A DNA stretch of 14,556 bases from Streptosporangiaceae bacterium. GTDB taxonomy: Bacteria > Actinomycetota > Actinomycetes > Streptosporangiales > Streptosporangiaceae. Below are positions 1-5,627 of this stretch, one piece after another. Where the stretch lies: contig JASIBJ010000036.1 of the NCBI GenBank assembly GCA_030045215.1, positions 1-14,556 of the forward strand, in the 5' to 3' direction. Numbering within the stretch: the stretch's first letter is position 1; each line of letters opens with the position of its first letter. The notes under the pieces are model-generated. The model was not told where the DNA came from, did no database searches, and was given only the letters and a program-made list of their open reading frames with translations. The position numbers were made by a program, and so were the translations under genes.

Positions 1-1195
1 GGCCGGCGGACGCCGTGACCAGGATCCCGGCCGCGCCGCCCGTCGCCGCGAGCCCGGCCCAGCCAATCCGGCGCGGCGTTCCGGTGCGCAGCCGCGCCCA
101 GAGCCGGCCGAGGGCGCCGTGCCGTACCGGCTCCTCGACAAAGTGCCAGGACAGCGCGGCCAGGCCGATGCTGGCGGCGGTTTGCCACGCGGCCCGCAGC
201 AGGTTCTCGGTGCTGTTCGCGGGCGTGGTCAGCACGATCACCGGGTAGTGCCACAGGTAAATGCCGTAGGAGCGGACGCCGAGCCAGCGCAGCGGCCGCC
301 AGCTTAGCGCTGCCCCGACCACCGATCCGGGGCACGCGGTGGCGGCGACGACCGCGGCGGTAGCCACCGAGAGCAGCACCAGGCCGCCCCGGTACAGGAA
401 GGGCGAGTACTGGCCCACTCGCCAGATCATGAACGCGATGACGGCCAGCCCGGCGACGGCCGGGATATCGAGCGCGATCCGGGTTTTCCTGCTGGCCTTG
501 GCCGCCCGGCTGCTCGGCCAGACCATGGCCAGTGCGGCCCCGATCAGCAGGCCGGAGGCCCTGGTATCGGTGCCCTCGTAGACACGGGTCGGGTCGAAGC
601 CGGGCTGGTAGAGCATGAGCATGACCACCGCGGACGCCGCCGCCAGGCCGAGCGTGGGCAGGGACAGCCACTTCACGGCCGACGGGCGATGGCGGATCAG
701 AACCAGGCCAGCCAGCAGGACCCACGGCCAGAGCAGGTAGAACTGTTCCTCGACCGCCAGCGACCAGAGATGATCAAGCGGCTGCGGCGCCGCGAACCGT
801 GAGAAGTAAGACGAGTGGGTCGCGATCAGGTACCAGTTGCTGGAATAGGTGGCCGCGGCTGCGACGGCGCCGCGGAGGTTGGCGAGGCGGGCCCGGTCAA
901 GGATCGTGACCCAGGCGGTCACGATCGCGAGCATCACGAACAAGGCCGGGAGCAGGCGGCGCGCGCGGCGGAGCCAGAAGTCGCCGAGGTGCATCTTTCC
1001 GCTGCCGCGGAATTGGCCGAGCAACAAGTCGGTAATGAGGTACCCGCTCAGGGTGAAGAAGAGCCCGACGCCGAGAAGGCCGCCCGGTGCCCAGCCGAGT
1101 TGCTCGTGAAAGGCAATGACCGCGAGCACGGCGATCGCGCGGAGCCCGTCGAGACCCGGCATGTAGCGCTGGTCAGAGCGCATGGGCTTCGGCAT
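1..1195 (-). CDS. Membrane acyltransferase, OafA/YrhL family (acyltransferase 3), 3' end outside the window
   Basis: The visible 398 codons encode an integral membrane protein of the acyltransferase 3 family, whose members transfer acetyl or other acyl groups to cell-surface sugars, lipids or antibiotics. Seen: the N-terminal block YMPGLDGLRAIAVLAV with catalytic-type His30, a GGLLGVGLFFTLSGYLIT segment (residues 38-55), a LRRARRLLP motif (75-83) and the family signature LWSLAVEEQFYLLWP (143-157), followed by repeated hydrophobic helices. The start is ATG at 1195, preceded on the minus strand by an AAAGGGA ribosome binding site; Met5 (1183) is an in-frame alternative. The reading frame is open to the left edge, so the protein is cut. 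Long family members carry a C-terminal SGNH hydrolase domain, and whether one follows cannot be seen. The substrate is unknown. It is divergent from the small ORF at 1468. Confidence 0.9.
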   Translation of the reverse strand, partial: MPKPMRSDQRYMPGLDGLRAIAVLAVIAFHEQLGWAPGGLLGVGLFFTLSGYLITDLLLGQFRGSGKMHLGDFWLRRARRLLPALFVMLAIVTAWVTILDRARLANLRGAVAAAATYSSNWYLIATHSSYFSRFAAPQPLDHLWSLAVEEQFYLLWPWVLLAGLVLIRHRPSAVKWLSLPTLGLAAASAVVMLMLYQPGFDPTRVYEGTDTRASGLLIGAALAMVWPSSRAAKASRKTRIALDIPAVAGLAVIAFMIWRVGQYSPFLYRGGLVLLSVATAAVVAATACPGSVVGAALSWRPLRWLGVRSYGIYLWHYPVIVLTTPANSTENLLRAAWQTAASIGLAALSWHFVEEPVRHGALGRLWARLRTGTPRRIGWAGLAATGGAAGILVTASAG

Positions 1196-1222
1196 CGCAT
1201 TCCCTTTGCTGGCGGCCAAGTT

Positions 1223-1244
1223 ACGCAGGTCCACTACCCTGCGT
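1223..1244. promoter_or_regulatory. Inverted repeat upstream of the acyltransferase gene
   Basis: ACGCAGG (1223-1229) and CCTGCGT (1238-1244) form a perfect 7-bp inverted repeat with an 8-nt spacer. It lies about 28 to 49 nt upstream of the acyltransferase start. The position suits either an operator or a 5'-leader hairpin. No matching regulator is recognised, and no confident -35/-10 pair was found near it. Confidence 0.35.
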
Positions 1245-1348
1245 CATCTAATGACTACGTATTGTTGCGGCCATTGTTTGCCACAACGAGCAAGGGAAGG
1301 AATGGATGTTCGGCCGGCAGCCGAGCCTGGCTGGCAGCGCGGATCTAA

Positions 1349-1447
1349 GGCGGCCTAAGGCCGCCGGGACGCGGAAATAGGGAGTGCGACTGATCCGCCC
1401 TGCAGGGCCTTACGGCGAACCTTAATCGTGCGGATCAGAGTGATCCG
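1349..1447. repeat. Cluster of short palindromes in the divergent spacer
   Basis: Three perfect palindromic elements lie within 100 bp. GGCGGCC-TAA-GGCCGCC is at 1349-1365, and the motif CTAAGGC is repeated in direct orientation at 1345-1351 and 1355-1361. GCCCTGCAGGGC is at 1397-1408. CGGATCA-GAG-TGATCCG is at 1431-1447, with a further TGATCCG at 1391-1397. The last element ends five bases before the ribosome binding site of the 40-codon ORF at 1468. This could be operators for that ORF or leader RNA structure. The remainder of 1196-1467 shows no gene. Confidence 0.45.
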
Positions 1448-1467
1448 GATCGAGGAGGGCGCGAAAC

Positions 1468-1590
1468 ATGTACCGGAGTCAGCTGCTCGAGGTGGCCACC
1501 GAGCGCCTCGCAGATCGGCGCCGCGAGGCCGCCGCCGACCGTCGGGCGCGTATCGCCCGGCGGTCGGGCCGACCGGCCTGGCACCGGTAA
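1468..1590 (+). CDS. Small Arg-rich hypothetical protein (40 aa)
   Basis: A 40-codon reading frame begins with ATG at 1468 and ends with TAA at 1588-1590. Its ribosome binding site GAGGAGGG (1452-1459) is near-ideal, 8 nt before the ATG, which is the main reason to believe in it. The product starts MYRSQLLEVATERLADRRRE and continues as an Ala/Arg-rich, probably helical peptide ending in PAWHR; 12 of 40 residues are Arg. There is no signal peptide or membrane segment. From memory, short Arg-rich helical proteins of this look are common but uncharacterised in actinomycetes. It stands alone: the acyltransferase diverges upstream and the zinc-type ORF converges 28 bp downstream. A nucleic-acid-binding role would fit the charge but is only inference. 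No function is assigned. Confidence 0.6.
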   Translation: MYRSQLLEVATERLADRRREAAADRRARIARRSGRPAWHR

Positions 1591-1618
1591 TCGCGCAAGC
1601 TCATGGGCCGGACTGCCG

Positions 1619-1798
1619 TTAGCCCTGGCGAAGCCAGCTCAGCCTGGCCTCGGCCGGCTGGGCGGGCGGCTTGTGCTGGCAGTCGCACCAGGTCCCGCCG
1701 GGGCACGGCGCGTGGACCTGAGCGCGGCAACTTGGGCAGACCACGTCGCCATTATCTTCCCGCGCGGGGGCCGGGGCAGTTTCAGGCCGCGTTCGCAC
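1619..1798 (-). CDS. Small Cys/His-rich putative zinc-binding protein
   Basis: The frame directly downstream of the whiB-like gene encodes a compact Cys/His cluster, VVCPSCRAQVHAPCPGGTWC followed by DCQHK. The spacing is C-x2-C-x4-H-x2-C-x5-C-x-C-x-H, typical of a zinc-ribbon or zinc-knuckle fold. The cluster is flanked by a Pro/Ala-rich N-terminus and a short tail to the TAA at 1619. I chose the GTG at 1798, which overlaps the end of the whiB-like gene by 17 nt and suggests translational coupling. An ATG at 1834 (71 aa) is also possible, but its only Shine-Dalgarno-like run abuts the start codon. Short proteins with the core C-x2-C...PCPGGTxCDCQH look familiar to me from actinobacterial genomes, though I cannot name a family. 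The function is unknown; a protein-RNA or protein-DNA contact is a guess. Confidence 0.55.
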   Translation of the reverse strand: MRTRPETAPAPAREDNGDVVCPSCRAQVHAPCPGGTWCDCQHKPPAQPAEARLSWLRQG

Positions 1799-2081
1799 GG
1801 CGCATCCGCCGACGCCGCTCCGAAGAGCGCTCATCCTCGTTCAGGCCGCCCCAGGTCCCGTACTTCTCCGGCCTGCTGACCGCGTAGGTAAGGCACTCGG
1901 CACGTACCGGGCATGAGTTGCAGACGGCCTTAGCCTTGCGCTCGCGGATCTCGCGCTCGGGCTGGCGCTCCCCGTCCGGCCCGAAGAAGAGCACGACCTC
2001 CCGGCCGCGGCACGCTGCCTCATCCTGCCAGCCCCAGTTCGGCCGCTGCATCAGGGCGGCTTGACGGCGTACCTCAGACAT
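1782..2081 (-). CDS. WhiB-family iron-sulfur transcriptional regulator
   Basis: This 99-aa protein has the full WhiB signature. Four cysteines, Cys24, Cys54, Cys57 and Cys63, ligate a [4Fe-4S] cluster in this family. The helical core AKAVCNSCPVRAECLTYAV comes before the G(V/I/T)WGG turn, here YGTWGG (74-79), which contacts the sigma factor in studied members. A basic C-terminal tail (ERRRRMRRANAA) is the expected DNA-binding element. WhiB proteins sense redox state or nitric oxide and act with the principal sigma factor; they control development, redox balance or drug tolerance. The start is ATG at 2081, with GAGGAGA 7 nt upstream. The exact Wbl subclass cannot be settled from the sequence by eye. 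The short Cys/His protein follows in an overlapping frame and is probably co-transcribed. Confidence 0.93.
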   Translation of the reverse strand: MSEVRRQAALMQRPNWGWQDEAACRGREVVLFFGPDGERQPEREIRERKAKAVCNSCPVRAECLTYAVSRPEKYGTWGGLNEDERSSERRRRMRRANAA

Positions 2082-2466
2082 GGATGGCTCTCCTCAAGCT
2101 GGTCTCCGTGGCCGGCCACCGCCCACGGCTCGTCAGTTGCAACAAGTTCGGATAATGCATGTACATTCAGTGCTAGCGGGCAGTCCCGCGCGCCAAAGCA
2201 CGCACGACAACAGGATTTCTCGCGCAGTGTGGCAATTGCCCCGTCGCATGATGCAACGCGCCGCACCGGCTTGATGTTCCCGGGTACAGCCGCGACGTGG
2301 TATCGAATGCCAGCCCGAGCGCGCTGACCGCCGGACAATCATGTCACTTGTGCCCCGCCGAGCGCAGCCAGCATCGCCAAAATGTAAGGCTCGAGCGGCG
2401 TGCGCCGGGTCACACTAATTGATCATTAACTGGACAGGCCCCATGGTTCAGGGCCACGATAGCTTC
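2082..2466. promoter_or_regulatory. Divergent intergenic region between whiB-like and GYG-repeat genes
   Basis: About 385 bp separate two divergent starts, so promoters for both must lie here. The stretch is less GC-rich than its surroundings, especially 2130-2170. It contains the perfect 8-bp palindrome GTTGCAAC (2137-2144), the adjoining palindromic hexamers ATGCAT and TGTACA around 2157-2167, and TGATCA in an AT-rich patch at 2420-2425. No promoter pair is convincing enough to place exactly. A minus-strand frame crossing 2051-2338 was considered and rejected because its third-codon positions are not GC-biased. Confidence 0.4.
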
Positions 2467-3270
2467 ATGTCCGCGTCCGACGCAGCACCGCTGCCTCGTC
2501 TCGGCGAGGTGTTCTTCGACGTCAGGGGCAGTTCCCGGAGCATGCGGCTCAGCTGGTACGCCGACACCGGCGTGGCCGTCTTCAGCATCTGGCAGGGCGG
2601 CATGTGCACCGGCACGTTCCGGCTGGCCATCGGTGATCTGCCGAGAATGGTGGAGATCCTGCAGGCCGGCCCCCACGGCCGGGCTCCGGCGGGGTCCAGC
2701 CACGCGGCTGGCCCAGGTGGGGCAGGGTATGGCCAGCAGGACTATCCGACCGGCAGCGTCCTGCGGCCGGGAGCCGACGAGGGCTGCCAGGGCGACTATC
2801 CGGGCCAGCCGGGGCCGGGTTACGGCCGGGACGAACTGGCCGCGGGCCCGCGCCGGACCGGGCACGGGGTCGACGAGCCGGGCGAGCCGGCGAGGGTCGC
2901 CTACGCGCGTGAACCGCTGGAATTCCCTGAACCCGGCGGCGGCCGGTATGGCCGAGATGCCTTCTCCGACGACCGGCCGGAATACCGCGTCGAGCGCCCG
3001 AGCGAATCCCGGCGCGGAGGTCGCGGCCGGGATGACGCCTCGCAGACGGTGGCCGTCGGTTACGGCGAGGAGCGCTTTGTCCCGCCCTATGTGCAGAACC
3101 AGGTCGGCGATTACGAGAATGACATTCCGGCTAGGGCGACGGACAAGCCAACTGGGCCGCGGTACGGCGCCTATCGAGACGAGAGGCTAGCCAGCCCATC
3201 CCCCGCCGACGAATATCCGGAGCCGCAGTGGGCGCCGGCCGACTATTCCGATGGGCGGCGGTACCGCTAA
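2467..3270 (+). CDS. Hypothetical protein: conserved N-terminal domain plus disordered GYG-repeat tail
   Basis: The 267-aa product has two parts. Residues 11-68 form a compact, probably beta-rich domain (GEVFFDVRGSSRSMRLSWY, then VFSIWQGGMCTGTFRLAI). From memory, this domain recurs at the N-terminus of uncharacterised actinobacterial proteins. Residues 70-267 are low-complexity and rich in Gly, Tyr, Arg, Asp/Glu and Pro, so probably disordered. Degenerate units of the type (G/R)YG-x-(D/E) recur at about residues 87, 118, 160, 198 and 232. There is no signal peptide or membrane segment. The start is uncertain: ATG at 2443, with GGACAGG close upstream, or TTG at 2419 would add 8 or 16 residues. 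It is transcribed away from the whiB-like gene and is followed by a hairpin at 3291. A scaffold or condensate role fits the tail but is inference only. Confidence 0.75.
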   Translation: MSASDAAPLPRLGEVFFDVRGSSRSMRLSWYADTGVAVFSIWQGGMCTGTFRLAIGDLPRMVEILQAGPHGRAPAGSSHAAGPGGAGYGQQDYPTGSVLRPGADEGCQGDYPGQPGPGYGRDELAAGPRRTGHGVDEPGEPARVAYAREPLEFPEPGGGRYGRDAFSDDRPEYRVERPSESRRGGRGRDDASQTVAVGYGEERFVPPYVQNQVGDYENDIPARATDKPTGPRYGAYRDERLASPSPADEYPEPQWAPADYSDGRRYR

Positions 3271-3290
3271 CCCTCAGGTGCCGCGGCTCG

Positions 3291-3314
3291 GCCGGCCGTC
3301 GCTATGCGGCCGGT
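3291..3314 (+). terminator. Putative terminator of the GYG-repeat gene
   Basis: CCGGCCG (3292-3298) and CGGCCGG (3307-3313) form a perfect 7-bp stem with an 8-nt loop, starting 22 nt after the stop codon. No U-run follows, as is usual in GC-rich actinobacteria. The rest of the gap to lsr2 (3315-3474) contains a small inverted repeat CGAGTTACTCG (3387-3397) and no gene. Confidence 0.5.
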
Positions 3315-3474
3315 GCTCTATTTCGGGCGAACGGCGGGCACCAATCCGGCTCGCCCGTGCCGCCGTCGTGGTGCCACTCTCCGGGACGAGTTACTCGAAC
3401 ATGCTGGTAGCGTGATTACAGGGTCGCAAATCGCGCCTGGAAGAAGATAGCCCCGCCGCCGTTACACGCGTGAT

Positions 3475-3515
3475 GGAGGGGGGAATACATGCCCGGCGGG
3501 GGGAGGGGACAAGTA
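3475..3515 (+). promoter_or_regulatory. Tandem ribosome binding sites for two in-frame starts of the lsr2-like gene
   Basis: GGAGGGGGG (3475-3483) lies 5 nt before ATG 3489. A second run, GGAGGGG (3502-3508), lies 7 nt before GTG 3516 in the same frame. Both are strong Shine-Dalgarno matches with good spacing. The second run encodes part of the Gly-rich extension MPGGGRGQV, so the longer form could be an accident of the G-rich leader. Confidence 0.55.
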
Positions 3516-3851
3516 GTGGCTCAGAAGATCTCAGTCACGTTCGCCTGTGACTATGACTCAAAAGAGATTCCTGAAGGCGAGCAGCTGACGCGCGCGTTCA
3601 GTCTCGATGGCCGGGACTATGAGATCGACCTATGCGAGCGGCATAGCCAGAAGTTCGACGAGGTTCTCACGAAGTTCGCGGAGAAGGCACGCAGGGTAAC
3701 CGGGCGGGTAAGCAAGCCTAAGCGGCGGACTACCGCGCACCGGCAGCGCAGCGCCGAAATACGGGCCTGGGCAAAGCGCAGTGGCATGGAGGTCAGTGAT
3801 CGTGGCCGCATTCCGGCCAACGTTATCTCGAAGTATGAGGCAAATCACTAG
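3516..3851 (+). CDS. Lsr2-family nucleoid-associated DNA-binding protein
   Basis: Lsr2 proteins are the H-NS-like silencers of actinobacteria: they bridge AT-rich DNA and repress acquired or specialised genes. Seen here: an N-terminal beta/helix dimerisation region (MAQKISVTFACDYD, then FSLDGRDYEIDLC), a linker rich in Lys/Arg, and a C-terminal DNA-binding domain SAEIRAWAKRSGMEVSDRGR followed by IPANVISKYEANH. The RGR motif (96-98) contacts the minor groove in characterised members. The GTG at 3516 gives 111 aa, the usual Lsr2 length; ATG 3489 would give 120 aa. It differs from classical Lsr2 in Cys11, Cys40 and His43 (DLCERH), which could be remnants of a metal site seen in some Lsr2-like paralogues. 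It is probably a paralogue rather than the housekeeping copy, but this is inference. Confidence 0.9.
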   Translation: MAQKISVTFACDYDSKEIPEGEQLTRAFSLDGRDYEIDLCERHSQKFDEVLTKFAEKARRVTGRVSKPKRRTTAHRQRSAEIRAWAKRSGMEVSDRGRIPANVISKYEANH

Positions 3852-3871
3852 CCAAGACTTTGACCAGCCAT

Positions 3872-3904
3872 AGCGGCCGGCTCCCGGCGAGGGCGCCGGC
3901 CGCT
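3872..3904. terminator. Bidirectional terminator hairpin between lsr2-like and mscS-like genes
   Basis: AGCGGCCGGC (3872-3881) pairs perfectly with GCCGGCCGCT (3895-3904), a 10-bp GC-rich stem with a 13-nt loop. It lies between two converging genes, 20 nt after the lsr2-like stop and 7 nt beyond the mscS-like stop, and can serve both. Confidence 0.75.
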
Positions 3905-3911
3905 GGCCTGC

Positions 3912-4586
3912 TTACGTGAGGCTTGCGGGCGGGGTGCCTTCGCCGGCGGGCTCGTCCGGCAGCAGCAGCACGGCCGCGGCCAGCGCCTGAGCGTTGGGAA
4001 TCAGCACGTTGCCCTCGTCGGTCTCCAGCCGCACGTAGGTCAGGCTGACGTCGATCACGATCCCTTCGATCTGCCCGGACAGCACGCCCGCCCGGAACCG
4101 GCAGTGGTCGCCAACCCGGAACGGCCGGGCGAACAGCAAGACAAGCCCGGCGAACAGGTTGGCCAGGGACTGCTGCGCCGCGATGCCCACCAGCACGCCG
4201 ACGACCGCGCCGCTCACCAGCAGCTGGCTCACCGGCACCTGCCCGATCAGCAGGGCGAACACCAGGATCGCGAACACGCCGACCAGCACGAGCACGTACC
4301 GGACTACACCCGCATGGGCCTGGCCGATCAGCGGCTGCAGCAGGTTCCGTGCCTTGCTGGACAGGCCGACGGCACCCGCCACGCCGAACACCCCGAATAC
4401 GGCGGCGCCCGAGGCAAGGATGATGGTCCTGAGATGCTGATCGAAGTGAGGGCTGAGCGCCTCGGCGGCGATGCCCGCGGCGATGGCGATCGCTAGCGCG
4501 ATGATCGATGCCCAGGGCCGCGCTCTGGCCCGCACCTTCTGCACCTGGGCCGCCATCTCGATCTGGCGTCGCTCTTGAAGATCCAC
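3912..4586 (-). CDS. Short MscS-type mechanosensitive channel
   Basis: This 224-aa membrane protein releases small solutes on hypo-osmotic shock if it acts as other MscS channels do. Helices are predicted at about residues 25-43, 52-74 and 92-116, followed by the amphipathic pore helix 120-153. The family signature QSLANLFAGLVLLFARPFRV (139-158) leads into the beta domain (GDHCRFRAGVLSGQIEGIV). The IPN motif of the family appears in VLIPNAQALAAAV (194-206). The chain stops about 20 residues later, so the alpha/beta cytoplasmic cage of E. coli MscS is missing; such short forms occur in actinobacteria. The start is taken as GTG 4586, without a clear ribosome binding site; ATG 4556 is an alternative. 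A hairpin at 4618 separates it from satP upstream, so it probably has its own promoter in a short 75-bp gap. Confidence 0.88.
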   Translation of the reverse strand: MDLQERRQIEMAAQVQKVRARARPWASIIALAIAIAAGIAAEALSPHFDQHLRTIILASGAAVFGVFGVAGAVGLSSKARNLLQPLIGQAHAGVVRYVLVLVGVFAILVFALLIGQVPVSQLLVSGAVVGVLVGIAAQQSLANLFAGLVLLFARPFRVGDHCRFRAGVLSGQIEGIVIDVSLTYVRLETDEGNVLIPNAQALAAAVLLLPDEPAGEGTPPASLT

Positions 4587-4617
4587 GTGGCTACGCTATC
4601 CGGCCCCCGGCGTGCAC

Positions 4618-4647
4618 GAGCCCGGGGGAACCGCGGCCCCCGGGCTC
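4618..4647 (-). terminator. Terminator after the acetate transporter gene
   Basis: GAGCCCGGGGG (4618-4628) pairs perfectly with CCCCCGGGCTC (4637-4647), an 11-bp stem with an 8-nt loop. It starts 14 nt past the stop codon of the satP-like gene on the minus strand. Confidence 0.75.
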
Positions 4648-4661
4648 ATGCGACGGTCTTG

Positions 4662-5312
4662 CTACAGGTTGAAGAGCGGCTTGCCGACAGGCAGGACCAC
4701 CTTGCCCTTGAGGCCGTTCATCACGCCTGCGGCCGAGGTGTACCAGGCCACGAGGGCTGTGATCACCCCGATGATGCCGCCGATCTGGATCAGGGTCGTG
4801 TTGTGAGTGGCGAACGGCGGCAGCGCCGCGGTCTTGGTAGCGAAGTTCCCGATGAACAGGAAGATCTCAGTTAGTTCCAGGGTCAGGAAGACCAGGAAGA
4901 CCGCCATGTTCACCTGGGTGCTGATGATCAGCATGTAGGTGTTGAAGATCGCGAACGCCAGCAGGATCCAGCCCAGGTCCCGGTTCAGCTGAAGCGGGTT
5001 CGTGGCGGTCGGGGCGATGAAGTGCAGCCAAAGGCCCACCCCGATCCAGAACCCGCCATAGGTGGAGAACGCCGTCGAGCCGAAGACGTTCCTGTTACGG
5101 AATTCCCACATGCCGGCCAGCAACTGGCACAGGCCGCCGTAGGCGATCGCGTAACCCCACCAGTCGAAGCCGGTGCTGCTCTTCGCCCAGCCTGCGTTGA
5201 TCGCCGACAGCAGGAACGTCGTCAGCGCGAAGGCTGCGAGCCCTAGCGGCGCAGGATCGGCGATCCCGGTTCCCACAGCCGTTGTAGCGGGAGCCTCATC
5301 TGTGGTGCTCAA
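4662..5312 (-). CDS. satP: Acetate/succinate uptake transporter, GPR1/FUN34/YaaH (SatP) family
   Basis: This 216-aa protein has six predicted membrane helices. It carries the family hallmark near the N-terminus as DPAPLGLAAFALTTFLLS (19-36), where most members have Asn in place of the first Asp. FGxxAFSTYGGFWIG (about 77-92) and the hydrophobic helices that follow also fit. Characterised members (SatP, Ady2) import acetate, and some import succinate, with protons. The start is TTG at 5312: the minus strand has a perfect AGGAGG six bases upstream (plus-strand 5319-5324) and no competing ATG near it. It is probably a single-gene unit, ended by the hairpin at 4618. A link to acetate assimilation is inferred from the family alone, since no acetate-activating gene is nearby. 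Confidence 0.9.
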   Translation of the reverse strand: MSTTDEAPATTAVGTGIADPAPLGLAAFALTTFLLSAINAGWAKSSTGFDWWGYAIAYGGLCQLLAGMWEFRNRNVFGSTAFSTYGGFWIGVGLWLHFIAPTATNPLQLNRDLGWILLAFAIFNTYMLIISTQVNMAVFLVFLTLELTEIFLFIGNFATKTAALPPFATHNTTLIQIGGIIGVITALVAWYTSAAGVMNGLKGKVVLPVGKPLFNL

Positions 5313-5627
5313 CTAATTCCTCCTGAGGGGCTTGCCTGCCCGACCACTAGCACGCTGCGAGGGCAAGGCAGGCGTGGTGGATGGTGCAAGGTCGGCGACT
5401 GCCGAGGCCACGCGCGCCTGGCTGCTGGGCGAGCAAACCCGGCAGGTACAGGGCCGTAATCGCGATATACCGGTCGCAGCATGGCCAATCGCTGACCTTC
5501 CTTATCTTCACATTTGGCTCACCAGAACCAGATGGAAGATCTGTCCTGAGCGTAACGCCGCCGAGGGATTTTAGGGAGACCCATTTTCTGGCCTAGAGCG
5601 CCATATGCCCCGGAAGGCGAGATAGCG
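5313..5627. promoter_or_regulatory. Intergenic region upstream of satP
   Basis: The 315 bp between the satP start and the stop of the RCK channel gene are less GC-rich than the genes, notably 5450-5590. They should hold the satP promoter; TATATC on the minus strand near 5465-5470 is a possible -10 element, but no properly spaced -35 was found. The region must also hold the end of the long upstream operon, yet no clean terminator hairpin was found. Plus-strand frames here (5332-5574 and 5381-5596) have no family resemblance and are not called. Confidence 0.35.

Noticed and set aside
815..1348. Plus-strand frame of 177 codons opposite the acyltransferase gene
   Set aside because: Antisense to a gene with clear acyltransferase motifs; the predicted protein is charged low-complexity sequence typical of shadow frames.
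1428..1622. Plus-strand frame of 64 codons overlapping the 40-codon ORF
   Set aside because: The ribosome binding site at 1452-1459 lies inside this frame and is placed for the ATG at 1468 in a different frame.
2051..2338. Minus-strand frame with several Cys residues (SCCRACFGARDC) just upstream of the whiB-like gene
   Set aside because: It starts with TTG without a ribosome binding site, its third codon positions lack the GC bias of real genes here, and it covers the region that must hold the whiB promoter.
5332..5596. Two plus-strand frames between satP and the RCK channel gene
   Set aside because: No ribosome binding site, no family resemblance, and composition unlike neighbouring genes; the stretch is better read as the satP promoter region.
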